Assembly (NCBI GenBank): GCA_947258615.1
Contig: CAMYIX010000066.1
Coordinates: forward strand, 1 to 34,898
Reading direction: 5' to 3'
Origin: an uncultured Ectothiorhodospiraceae bacterium
Lineage (GTDB): Bacteria > Pseudomonadota > Gammaproteobacteria > UBA9214
Length of the DNA stretch: 34,898 bases
Every line of letters starts with the position of its first letter. Within the stretch, counting starts at the first letter, position 1. Positions 27,563 through 34,875 of this stretch are shown here, one piece after another. A program made the translations under genes and the position numbers. The notes beneath the pieces were generated by a model, which searched no databases, had not been told where the DNA came from, and saw nothing but the letters and a program-made list of their open reading frames with translations.

Positions 27563-28697
27563 GCACATCGGCAGCTGGCCGGCCGGCGCCGCCCTGCTCT
27601 GTTGCTGCCTGGCGGCGCAGGCCGGGGTGCTGCCCGATGACCGGGCGGATGCACTGTATCACTCCTATGACGGTGGCGGTGTTGAGATCACCGGACCCTC
27701 GCTGATGGTACTGAAGAAGTTCGGCCAGAACGTGGCGGTCAATGGCAATTACTACGTCGACTCCATCAGCAGTGCATCGATCGACGTAGTAACCAGCGGT
27801 GCCAGCGCCTACAAGGAAGACCGTACCGAGCTATCGGGCGGTGTGGACTACATGCACGGCAATTCGATCATGAACCTTTCCTATACCAACAGCTCGGAAG
27901 ACGACTACGAGGCCAACACCGCGAGTTTCGGCATCAGCATGGACATGTTCGGCAACATGACGACGGTTTCCATGGGCTATTCACGAGGCTGGGATACAGT
28001 GATGAACAACCTCGACCGCGATTTTTCGCGTGATGCCGACCGTCAGAACTACAGGCTGGGACTGGCACAGGTGATAACCAAAGACATGGTTCTCGAGCTG
28101 AATTACGAGGGGATCACCGACGAGGGGTTCCTGAACAATCCTTACCGTTCGGTTCGCTACCTAGATCCCGGCGGCAACACGTACAGCTATGAGGCGGAGG
28201 TCTATCCCAATACGCGCACCAGTAATGCGGTTGCGGTCCGCTCGATCTATTACCTGCCCTACCGTGCCGCTGTCTCCGGTGAATACCGTTTCTTCGATGA
28301 CACCTGGGGTATCGATGCGCACAACATTAAAGTCGGTTACACCCATCCGCTGCAAGGTGACTGGGTACTGGAAGGCAATTACCGCTACTACACGCAGGAC
28401 GCGGCCGATTTCTACAGCGACCTGTTCCCATTTCAGGGGGCACAGAACTTCCTGGCACGTGACAAGGAGCTGAGCACGTTCTCGAGTCACACCATCGGGT
28501 TGAAGCTGAGTTACGACTTCGTGGCCAATGGCTGGCGATCGATTGACAAGGGTACGGTCAATATTTCGTGGGACCACGTCATGTTCGATTACGAGGACTT
28601 CCGTGACCTGAGGGTCAGCACAGCTGTTGTCGGTGATGAACCTCTGTACAGCTTCAGCGCCGATGTCTTGCAACTGTTCGTTTCGGTCCGGTTCTGA
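27540..28697 (+). CDS. DUF3570 outer-membrane protein
   Basis: About 385 aa. The start is uncertain between GTG codons at 27531, 27540 and 27549, all inside the DUF4266 gene; 27540 has a GAGGGTGGG upstream at workable spacing. A signal peptide follows (GAALLCCCLAAQA). The rest is a beta-barrel of the DUF3570 family, with the conserved block SIDVVTSGASAYKEDRTEL (Asp82 to Ser89 cover DVVTSGAS), MNLSYTNSSEDDYEANTASF, and SRGWDTVMNN. The chain ends LFVSVRF, with a terminal Phe. The DVVTSGAS block looks like an ApbE target motif (D-x-x-x-S/T-G-A-S/T). If so, it would be covalently flavinylated by the ApbE encoded in the divergent operon. This is a hypothesis. Confidence 0.88.
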   Translation: MAVVAVTRHIGSWPAGAALLCCCLAAQAGVLPDDRADALYHSYDGGGVEITGPSLMVLKKFGQNVAVNGNYYVDSISSASIDVVTSGASAYKEDRTELSGGVDYMHGNSIMNLSYTNSSEDDYEANTASFGISMDMFGNMTTVSMGYSRGWDTVMNNLDRDFSRDADRQNYRLGLAQVITKDMVLELNYEGITDEGFLNNPYRSVRYLDPGGNTYSYEAEVYPNTRTSNAVAVRSIYYLPYRAAVSGEYRFFDDTWGIDAHNIKVGYTHPLQGDWVLEGNYRYYTQDAADFYSDLFPFQGAQNFLARDKELSTFSSHTIGLKLSYDFVANGWRSIDKGTVNISWDHVMFDYEDFRDLRVSTAVVGDEPLYSFSADVLQLFVSVRF

Positions 28698-28737
28698 CGA
28701 ACAATCATATATTATGTTTCGGAACCTCTGATTTATT

Positions 28738-28875
28738 CGTCATTGCGAGAAACAAAGTGACGAAGCAATCTCCAAACGATTGATTCTAAATCCCGAGTTT
28801 GCCGCGCTGGCCTTTCCCAGCTTCCTGCCTCCCATGGCACTTGTACATCCATGTACATCGCGCTCGCAATGACGA
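28738..28875. repeat. Dispersed MITE-like repeat, copy B (intact ends)
   Basis: The element has perfect 12-bp terminal inverted repeats, CGTCATTGCGAG (28738-28749) and CTCGCAATGACG (28863-28874). Its internal blocks match copy A at 951-1106 in order and orientation. There is no ORF inside. It lies about 40 bases after the DUF3570 stop and might act as its transcription end. The rest of the non-coding stretch 28698-29071 shows nothing I can call. Confidence 0.8.
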
Positions 28876-29071
28876 GATTTTCTCAATTGATCAGGGCTTC
28901 CTTTCATATTAACAGGGCCAGCGACCTGGAATAAACGAGCATCTGGTACAGCGCCAGACTGTCAGAAGGCAGGGCCTGTGCGTATACAAATGCCCAAATA
29001 CCATCACATGCGCCTCTGCCGTTATCCGGCGCTGGTTACAGCATCCCGGTGATTCATGCTGAGCCGTTCCC

Positions 29072-29368
29072 CTACAACCATTGCTGATGCATATCAGCAA
29101 TCTCCACGTCCCGGGCCTCCTCGCACAACTGGCGCACCCTGGCCATGTCCGATTCCAGCTTGCGCCTGTCACTGTCCAGAATGCAGACCGCAATGACCGC
29201 CCGTTGCCATTTGTCCTGGCAGGCCACCTCGGCGACCGACGCATTGAACCGGGAACGCAGTCGATCCTTCAGACCGCGCACAGCACTGCGCTTGTCTTTC
29301 AGGGACTGTGCCCACGGGATCCTCAGTTCGATGCTGAGAAGGGAAATAAACAGGTCTGGATCAGACAC
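29072..29368 (-). CDS. DUF503 domain-containing protein
   Basis: A 98-aa cytoplasmic protein with a GTG start at 29368. The DUF503 signature SLKDKRSAVRGLKDRLRSRFN lies at about residues 22-42, followed by AEVACQDKWQRAVIAVCIL near 46-64. This YlxP-like family of about 95 residues often sits near rbfA/infB, and some members have been linked to ribosome assembly; that link is not seen in this neighbourhood. The gene is monocistronic here. The length is as expected and no truncation is seen. Confidence 0.88.
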   Translation of the reverse strand: MSDPDLFISLLSIELRIPWAQSLKDKRSAVRGLKDRLRSRFNASVAEVACQDKWQRAVIAVCILDSDRRKLESDMARVRQLCEEARDVEIADMHQQWL

Positions 29369-29495
29369 GCTGTCGGCAGGCGGACGGTGAAAATGCAGGG
29401 ATAGTATACCCGATCAGACCAGTCCCCGGCCTCTTGCCAACCAGCCGAAACCGCGCTTGCCAAGCGCCTCTGCATCCGGGCAATTCACAGTGATG

Positions 29496-29540
29496 GCCGT
29501 GCCTCGGGATTCCCGGCCAGTATGCATTGGCCGGCACGGC
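29496..29540. other. Compact branched inverted-repeat structure
   Basis: GCCGTGCC (29496-29503) pairs with GGCACGGC (29533-29540). Nested within are GGGATTCCC (29506-29514) and GGCCA/TGGCC (29515-29519, 29528-29532). Together these can fold as a three-way junction. It lies 42 bases downstream of the surface-antigen stop (minus strand) and might be its mRNA 3' end or a repeat family member. Confidence 0.45.
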
Positions 29541-29581
29541 GCGACACGCGACATGCCAAACCATTGCACGCTTGATTTGCA

Positions 29582-30043
29582 CTAACCCTGCACGCGCCAG
29601 CTGCCATCCGGCTGCCGGCAGGCAGTACCGTAGACCTTCTCCATTCTGCCGCCAATCATGGCATCGATGGTGTACTCCCGGCACGGTCCCGAGGCCGTTT
29701 CATAGGTACTGGTGGGTACCATGGTGTAGTCGCTTCCCGTATCTGGATTGCGCCAGCGTGAATGTACGCCGGTACGCACCGTCTCCAGTGTCTGGGCAGC
29801 ACGCATGCGGTCGGTCTCATCCATGTTATGGCCGATGGCACCTCCGATCGCGGCGCCCGCCAGCGTGCCGGCGATGATGGCGGCGGTGCGGCCATGGCCA
29901 CCACCCACCTGGTTGCCCAACACGCCGCCCAGGATGCCGCCGATGATCATGCCGGTCTGTTCCTGTTGCCCCTGATAGGTCGCGCATCCGGTTAATGTCA
30001 GCACTGTGGCCAATGCGATTGAACTCAGCATCTTACGCTTCAT
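29582..30043 (-). CDS. Glycine-zipper surface antigen lipoprotein
   Basis: A 153-aa protein with lipobox LTGC at Cys20. A glycine-zipper region at about residues 32-76 (GMIIGGILGGVLGNQVGGG and AGTLAGAAIGGAIGHNMD) is followed by a small beta-rich C-terminal domain with two cysteines (SGPCREYTI near 118 and YGTACRQPDGSWRV near 139). This is the architecture of the Rickettsia 17-kDa surface antigen/RT0821-Lpp0805 group. Members are outer-membrane lipoproteins of unclear role, related in plan to SlyB-like glycine-zipper proteins. It is monocistronic with its own promoter at 30082-30109. Confidence 0.92.
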   Translation of the reverse strand: MKRKMLSSIALATVLTLTGCATYQGQQEQTGMIIGGILGGVLGNQVGGGHGRTAAIIAGTLAGAAIGGAIGHNMDETDRMRAAQTLETVRTGVHSRWRNPDTGSDYTMVPTSTYETASGPCREYTIDAMIGGRMEKVYGTACRQPDGSWRVQG

Positions 30044-30081
30044 GACAAATTCCTCTCTCGACTGTTCCAGTCCATGCTACT

Positions 30082-30109
30082 TGTATAAGTATAATCTTCA
30101 TTTGAGCAA
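30082..30109 (-). promoter_or_regulatory. Candidate sigma70 promoter for the surface-antigen gene
   Basis: On the minus strand TTGCTC (30109-30104) and TATACA (30087-30082) are separated by 16 bases. The start codon lies about 40 bases beyond the -10 box. The -10 is a good match and the -35 is moderate. Confidence 0.5.
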
Positions 30110-30250
30110 CTGACAGTCAGACAAATGCTACCGGACTGATTTTCAATCAAAAAATACCTGGAGTCTGGGCCGGATATGGGTGCCGTCCCGGTTTAGCGGT
30201 CTGCTAACCTTACAGGAGAGGCAACACACCCAGCCGCTCAGCACACAACC

Positions 30251-31210
30251 ATGCAGGAAAGCACCGGTCGGGAGACATTCGCACCCGCCTACGCAGCGCT
30301 GCTCGAGAGCGGCGAGCTGGCCGGGCGTGTTACGGCCGCCCGGCGCCACATGCAGGACTGCGACCTGTGCGCCCGCTACTGCCACATCAATCGCCTGGAG
30401 ACACCCAGGGGCGCTGTCTGCCGTACCGGGGAGCGTGCCGTGGTCTATAGCTGCGGCGCACATCACGGCGAAGAAGATCCACTGCGCGGGACGCGCGGTT
30501 CGGGCACCATCTTTTTCAGCTGGTGCAACCTGCGCTGCGTCTTTTGCCAGAACTGGGAAATCAGCCACAAGGGCACGGGGCATGAAGTCGGACCGGATGA
30601 ACTGGCCGGCATGATGCTGGCGCTGCAGGCGCAGGGTTGCCACAACATCAACCTGGTCTCGCCCAGCCACGTCGTGACACAGATTATCAGTGCGGTCGAG
30701 ATTGCTGCCCGGCGCGGCCTGCACCTGCCCCTGGTCTACAACACGGGGGGCTATGACAGTCCCGAGGCACTTGCCCTACTGGACGGCATTATCGACATTT
30801 ACATGCCGGATATGAAATACGGCGATTCGGACATCGCACGTCGCTATTCGAGGGTACGCGACTATGTCAGGTTCAATCGTGCAGCCGTCAGGGAGATGCA
30901 CCGCCAGGTCGGCGACCTGGTGCTGGACGCGCAGGGCATCGCGCAGCGCGGCCTGCTGGCCCGCCACCTGGTATTGCCGCAAAACCTCGCGGGTACCGAA
31001 CAGGTACTGGACTTCCTCGCCCGGGAAATCTCGCCAGACACCTACCTGAACCTGATGGACCAGTACCACCCCTGCTACCGGGCGCGGGAGCACCCGCCCC
31101 AGGACCGGCCGCTGCTTGCCGGGGAGTACAACTGCGCCCTGGCACTGGCCGCACGCCTCGGCCTGCAGCGCCTCGACCGGGACCAGGGGCAGCGACGGCG
31201 ACCCCTTTGA
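30251..31210 (+). CDS. Radical SAM protein, PflX-like (COG1313)
   Basis: A 319-aa radical SAM enzyme. The AdoMet cluster motif CNLRCVFC gives Cys92, Cys96 and Cys99 (CxxxCxxC), preceded by GSGTIFFSW. The N-terminal CDLCARYC (Cys37, 40, 44) and CRTG (Cys57) give a second metal or Fe-S site seen in the PflX/YfmL-type activase group. Downstream are GCHNINLVSPSHVV and VYNTGGYD, which belong to the (beta-alpha) barrel, and DIYMPDMKYGD, then LMDQYHPCYRA near 275. ATG 30251 is the first possible start after an in-frame stop, though the nearest Shine-Dalgarno-like AGGAGAGG is about 30 bases away. It is probably a glycyl-radical-type activase, but no glycyl-radical partner is in the window. It is followed by a coupled HTH/Zn-ribbon gene. 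Confidence 0.92.
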   Translation: MQESTGRETFAPAYAALLESGELAGRVTAARRHMQDCDLCARYCHINRLETPRGAVCRTGERAVVYSCGAHHGEEDPLRGTRGSGTIFFSWCNLRCVFCQNWEISHKGTGHEVGPDELAGMMLALQAQGCHNINLVSPSHVVTQIISAVEIAARRGLHLPLVYNTGGYDSPEALALLDGIIDIYMPDMKYGDSDIARRYSRVRDYVRFNRAAVREMHRQVGDLVLDAQGIAQRGLLARHLVLPQNLAGTEQVLDFLAREISPDTYLNLMDQYHPCYRAREHPPQDRPLLAGEYNCALALAARLGLQRLDRDQGQRRRPL

Positions 31211-31229
31211 CAGTCGTGCCGGGAGAGCA

Positions 31230-31514
31230 ATGATGTATCGAAAAGGCCTCATGGAGCTTCTGCAGGACCGCCCGACCTCGCTCCAGGAACTGGCCCAGCT
31301 GCTGGCGGTGCATCCTAAGGAAGTGGAGGACGACCTGCAGCACCTGATCAAATCACTGCGCCACAGGCCCTACCGTGCCGTCATCACCCCCGCCACCTGT
31401 AAAAAATGCGGCTTCGTTTTTCACAAGGACAAGCTGCACAAACCCGGCAAGTGTCCGGCATGCAGAGGCACCTGGATCAGCCAACCGTTGATCCGCATCG
31501 AGGAACGAAGATGA
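31230..31514 (+). CDS. HTH/Zn-ribbon predicted regulator (COG3357)
   Basis: A 94-aa protein starting MMYRKG at 31230; ATG 31233 would suit the GGGAG Shine-Dalgarno slightly better. Residues 3-45 form a helix-turn-helix (TSLQELAQLLAVHPKEVEDDLQ). Residues 57-78 form a zinc ribbon with Cys57-Lys-Lys-Cys60 and Cys75-Pro-Ala-Cys78. This is the layout of the COG3357 predicted transcription regulators. It lies 19 bases after the radical SAM stop and is likely co-transcribed, so it may regulate or accompany that enzyme. Its DNA target is unknown. Confidence 0.88.
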   Translation: MMYRKGLMELLQDRPTSLQELAQLLAVHPKEVEDDLQHLIKSLRHRPYRAVITPATCKKCGFVFHKDKLHKPGKCPACRGTWISQPLIRIEERR

Positions 31515-31624
31515 GCCATGGCCCGAGACAGGCCGGCGAACCCGATTATGATTCCGGGCAGGCCGCGCCCTTATATAAAAACCTTGGCTCTTCCCCAAAT
31601 CGAGTGGGTCGATTACCGTTGTAG
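31511..31624 (+). CDS. Possible 37-codon coupled ORF or truncated gene start
   Basis: ATG at 31511 overlaps the stop of the HTH/Zn-ribbon gene (ATGA) and has GAGGAACGA upstream. The frame reads MSHGPRQAGEPDYDSGQAAP and ends at 31624, just where a palindromic repeat begins. It could be a real small protein or the head of a gene cut off by the repeat. It matches no family I know. Confidence 0.3.
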   Translation: MSHGPRQAGEPDYDSGQAAPLYKNLGSSPNRVGRLPL

Positions 31625-31642
31625 GGCCGAATTCATTCGGCC
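31625..31642. repeat. Palindrome GGCCGAATTCATTCGGCC in non-coding stretch
   Basis: A perfect 8-bp inverted repeat flanks a 2-base centre. It is the kind of palindrome found in short dispersed repeats of gammaproteobacteria. A second inverted repeat (TTGTCCT, GCA, AGGACAA) lies at 31715-31731. Apart from the possible small ORF at its left edge, the stretch 31515-31839 shows no supported gene. Confidence 0.55.
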
Positions 31643-31839
31643 AACAACCTCGCCATCAGAAGGTATGCGTCTCGTCTGAATTGATGTGTTACCCACTCAA
31701 TCAGGGGAACAGGGTTGTCCTGCAAGGACAATCCGTCGAAAACGCGCCATAGCGTTCCTGCCTGTACAGTCTCACGGGTACATTTGCTGGTGAATAATCT
31801 CGCAGCACAACAGACCGATTAGCCAGACTGTCCCCGGAA

Positions 31840-34185
31840 TTACCTGGCCGGCAGCAGCTTCCAGCTGATGTAACTGACAAGGGCATAAAACGCCAGACTC
31901 CCGCTGAACAGCATGTTTAACAGCGTAAGATCCTTTATGGAAAGCCCGACATGGGCGACCGCCACCATGAATACCAATCCGGCATCCACGGCAAACGTCA
32001 ATAACGCGGCAACCAGCCAAAGCAGTTGAGCGGCGAGCATTCTCCCCCGATGCTGCCCGGTACCCATCCACCAGCGCAGCAGGCGCCAGAAGAACAACAC
32101 TATGCCAACGACAAGCGCCAGTAGCGTCAGACCCAGCAGGCCAACGGCGATGAGTTCCAGCCTCTGCTTGGGATCCCGCCACTTCGCCCAAACGGTCTTG
32201 GCGACACCCAGCGCCTCCAGTTCCCGCCACGCCATGCGCCGGATCGCGAGATCATCATCGGCAGCTGCCCTGCGCCAATCCTGCTCGCCAAGGTCGAATT
32301 GACGCAGGGCATTCCAGGCCTCTGTTCTGATTTCCACCTCCGGCTCCCCGGTCAGTTCCAGCAGTTCAGCCTGCACCAAATCGGGCAAGTCCCTGCCACT
32401 ATACTGCCAGTGCGCCAGCCGGCGCAGGGAATAGCGGCGTAAATTGCGATGGGCCGATGGATCCAGGGCAAAACCGAGCAAGCCAGGGAGTACCTCGCCA
32501 TTGACGGCATTCAGCTCCACCAGGGCGAAGGCCGCATACAGGTGAACCTGTTCATCGCCGTCGTCGAGCGCCGGGTAGAATACTTCGCTGGCGCGGTGAT
32601 GCTGCAAGCCGTTATGCAATAGGACAGCCGCCGCCTGGAGGCGCAGTCCGGTATCCCTATCCGATTCCAGGCTGCTAGCAAGGGCATCCTCGGCCTGTTG
32701 CGGAAGGGGTCCTGACAGGGACAAGGCAAACAGTCCCTGCAGGATCTCTGCGCGTACGGCCCGGGACCGGTCCCCGGACAGGGCGCCGGTATACTGCTCG
32801 AGCAGTGGCGTCTGCAGGATGGGCTCTTCCACCCCGTGCGTCTGCGCCGGCCTGTCCGGCAGCGCAACCGTGGTAGCGACATCGGCCGGCGGCAGCCCCA
32901 TGCTACCGGTCGCCTTCAACCAGGCGGCCAGATCCTGCTCCACCGGTGCTCCGATAAACAGGCGGCTGATTGACCGGCGCACCTCCGCCAGCGGATCATC
33001 GGTCACCAGTGGTATCAGTGGTTCAAGCACGGTCGGCTCGAGTCCATGATGTGCGTGGATCTCCTGCAGGAGGACGGCGACAAGACCGCGCACCTTGCGA
33101 TCGCTTTCCTCCTGAAGCCGTTCCAGCAGCACCCCCAGACTGGCTGGATCCGGAGCCTGCGTTGCATAGACCTTGCCGAGTGCCTGTAATGCCTGAAGAC
33201 GCGTAGATACACCGTGGTCCCCGGCAGCATCCTGCAGCAACCGTTCCTGCACCGCTTGCGATAGCATCACGGGCGACCGGGTATGCTCCGCTGCCGCCAT
33301 CAAACCGGCCAGGGCCTCGCGGCGTACCGCCGCATCGGGGTCACCGGCAACGGCCTGCTGCAGTGCGTTCAGTAATGAGCGTGGATGATCGCGCTGTGCG
33401 CTGATGCCACGCAGGGAGCGCGCGGCAAGCGTGCGCACGGTCGCATTCTCATCGCCATACAGGGTCGCGGTCAGGGCCTGCACCATGGCCTCGCTTGCGG
33501 GTTGCGCCCGGGCAATATCATCGAGAAGCAATACCATCCAGCGCCGCACGCTGGAATTGGGTTCGCTGCCGAGGGAGGCCACGCCGGCATCGATCACCGA
33601 CCGGGGCAAACCCTGGCGTTTCTGAATGTGCCGCAACGCCTGTACCACGGAGGCGCGCGTATTGTCATTGCGGGTGCGGTTGGGGTTTTTATCGACACGG
33701 TGCCACAGCACTGTGGTCAGGTCATCGATCGCCTTGAGCGGAAACGTCTGGTTGCGCGCCACCCCGGCGACGGTTGACGCAGTCAGATTGGTCGCCCTGG
33801 AATCATGGGCGTCATTGTCCACCAGGACCGATGTCAGCAACTCCACGTTCCCTGGAGTCCAGGTCGTCTGGCTGGCTATACCCTGCAGCGCCCGGCCCAC
33901 GCGCTGCATAAAATCCCTGTACCTGACTTCGTCCGCATCCTGCGACTGGAACAGTCGAATCAGGATCTCCACCGTCCCCGCCTCATCGGCCGCTGTCGCT
34001 ATCAGCTCATCCAGCGCCTTGCGCCGCTCATAGATACTGGAACTCTGGAGTCGCTGGTAGACGCCCTCCCCGATGACCGCATCACCGGTACCCGCATCTG
34101 CCCGCCCGTTCTGCGTCAATAAGCTCGTCGCGCCAGCCACCAGGACAAGCCACAGGCAAAATCGCAGCAGGGAAATCAGTTGCAT
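31840..34185 (-). CDS. HEAT-repeat protein with C-terminal membrane helices
   Basis: A 781-aa protein. The start at 34185 (MQLISLLRF) is preferred over an in-frame TTG at 34254, because it begins directly at a signal peptide or membrane helix (FCLWLVLVAGATSLL). Residues about 40-640 contain many HEAT-type helical pairs (NATVRTLAARSLRGISAQRDHPRSLLNALQ; DPDAAVRREALAGLMAAAEH; DEQVHLYAAFALVELNA). The C-terminal 120 residues have three hydrophobic helices (LIAVGLLGLTLLALVVGIVLFF; LLWLVAALLTFAVDAGLVFMV; LAFYALVSYISWKLL). The large repeat region, after an exported N-terminus, probably sits in the periplasm as a protein-binding scaffold. No partner is encoded beside it and the function is unknown. 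Confidence 0.85.
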   Translation of the reverse strand: MQLISLLRFCLWLVLVAGATSLLTQNGRADAGTGDAVIGEGVYQRLQSSSIYERRKALDELIATAADEAGTVEILIRLFQSQDADEVRYRDFMQRVGRALQGIASQTTWTPGNVELLTSVLVDNDAHDSRATNLTASTVAGVARNQTFPLKAIDDLTTVLWHRVDKNPNRTRNDNTRASVVQALRHIQKRQGLPRSVIDAGVASLGSEPNSSVRRWMVLLLDDIARAQPASEAMVQALTATLYGDENATVRTLAARSLRGISAQRDHPRSLLNALQQAVAGDPDAAVRREALAGLMAAAEHTRSPVMLSQAVQERLLQDAAGDHGVSTRLQALQALGKVYATQAPDPASLGVLLERLQEESDRKVRGLVAVLLQEIHAHHGLEPTVLEPLIPLVTDDPLAEVRRSISRLFIGAPVEQDLAAWLKATGSMGLPPADVATTVALPDRPAQTHGVEEPILQTPLLEQYTGALSGDRSRAVRAEILQGLFALSLSGPLPQQAEDALASSLESDRDTGLRLQAAAVLLHNGLQHHRASEVFYPALDDGDEQVHLYAAFALVELNAVNGEVLPGLLGFALDPSAHRNLRRYSLRRLAHWQYSGRDLPDLVQAELLELTGEPEVEIRTEAWNALRQFDLGEQDWRRAAADDDLAIRRMAWRELEALGVAKTVWAKWRDPKQRLELIAVGLLGLTLLALVVGIVLFFWRLLRWWMGTGQHRGRMLAAQLLWLVAALLTFAVDAGLVFMVAVAHVGLSIKDLTLLNMLFSGSLAFYALVSYISWKLLPAR

Positions 34186-34277
34186 AAGAAATTCTCTGGC
34201 GGTGGGCCTATAACACAAACCGAGAAGCCACCTCCTGTGCACACACAGCCACAAACACTCCTTTGTGATGAAATTAA

Positions 34278-34305
34278 AGTATACCGTCCACCTGGTAACT
34301 AATAA
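34278..34305 (-). promoter_or_regulatory. Candidate promoter for the HEAT-repeat gene
   Basis: On the minus strand the -10 box TATACT (34283-34278) is near consensus; a weak -35 box TTATTA (34305-34300) lies 16 bases upstream. It is about 90 bases from the chosen start codon. Confidence 0.35.
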
Positions 34306-34331
34306 GCAGCGCCTGACCCAGACTGAACATA

Positions 34332-34676
34332 TCAGGTAATACCGGGGATATGGTCCCTTCTCTTATTTTCCCCGGTTGTATGTTTAAACCATTCGTTATG
34401 CGCATCGACATCATGACCAAAACCAGCTGACACCAATAAATCACGCCAATCCACGTTCGCCAGCTTGATGGCAGCGTCTAGTTTGTTCATGTCTCCTTCA
34501 CTGAGCTTGATTACCGAGAATCTTATCCTGTCCATATCTTCCGGACCTGACTTCTCGCAGAACGGGACACCGTTTCCGCATTCATTAACCAGCTTCGCCC
34601 GAACAGCATTCCTGGTCGCCTCATCAGCGAACAGACTATGTACCAGCATTTCAGTTCTATTGCTCAGCGCCAACAT
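34332..34676 (-). CDS. Orphan hypothetical protein beside tRNA-Lys
   Basis: A 114-aa frame from ATG 34676, with no recognised domain. It contains MLVHSLFADEATRNAVRAKLV near residue 10 and ends NKRRDHIPGIT. The DNA is visibly more AT-rich than the rest of the window, and no Shine-Dalgarno precedes the ATG. The frame stays open upstream for 37 codons in a protein-like sequence (STGRLDDFPAM) but without a standard start codon, so the 5' end may be lost. It sits between a tRNA gene and the HEAT gene, a common place for acquired DNA. It may be a small cytoplasmic protein or a decayed gene. Confidence 0.5.
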   Translation of the reverse strand: MLALSNRTEMLVHSLFADEATRNAVRAKLVNECGNGVPFCEKSGPEDMDRIRFSVIKLSEGDMNKLDAAIKLANVDWRDLLVSAGFGHDVDAHNEWFKHTTGENKRRDHIPGIT

Positions 34677-34799
34677 AGCTGGAAAATCATCAAGTCGTCC
34701 TGTTGATACTGATATTAGTATGGAAAAACGACAACAGGTGATCAGATCCTGATTGATGCCAATATCAGGAAAACCGCGAGCTGAACCCTATTGAATAAA

Positions 34800-34875
34800 T
34801 GGTGGGTCGTGAAGGATTCGAACCTTCGACCATCGGATTAAAAGTCCGGTGCTCTACCAACTGAGCTAACGACCC
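34800..34875 (-). tRNA. tRNA-Lys (anticodon TTT)
   Basis: On the minus strand the gene starts GGGTCGTTAGCTCAG and its 3' strand reads ACGACCC, then A and an encoded CCA. The 7-bp acceptor stem is perfect. The anticodon loop is CTTTTAA, giving anticodon TTT, inside the stem CGGA/TCCG. The T-arm carries GGTTCGAATCC. All cloverleaf parts are present in 76 bases. Confidence 0.97.

Noticed and set aside
28738..28875. CRISPR repeat or attachment site
   Set aside because: Only two diverged copies exist, 28 kb apart, with terminal inverted repeats and no regular spacers.
31701..31886. 61-codon minus-strand frame at the end of the HEAT gene
   Set aside because: It overlaps the HEAT gene end in another frame, lacks a Shine-Dalgarno and includes an inverted repeat. 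No family resemblance.
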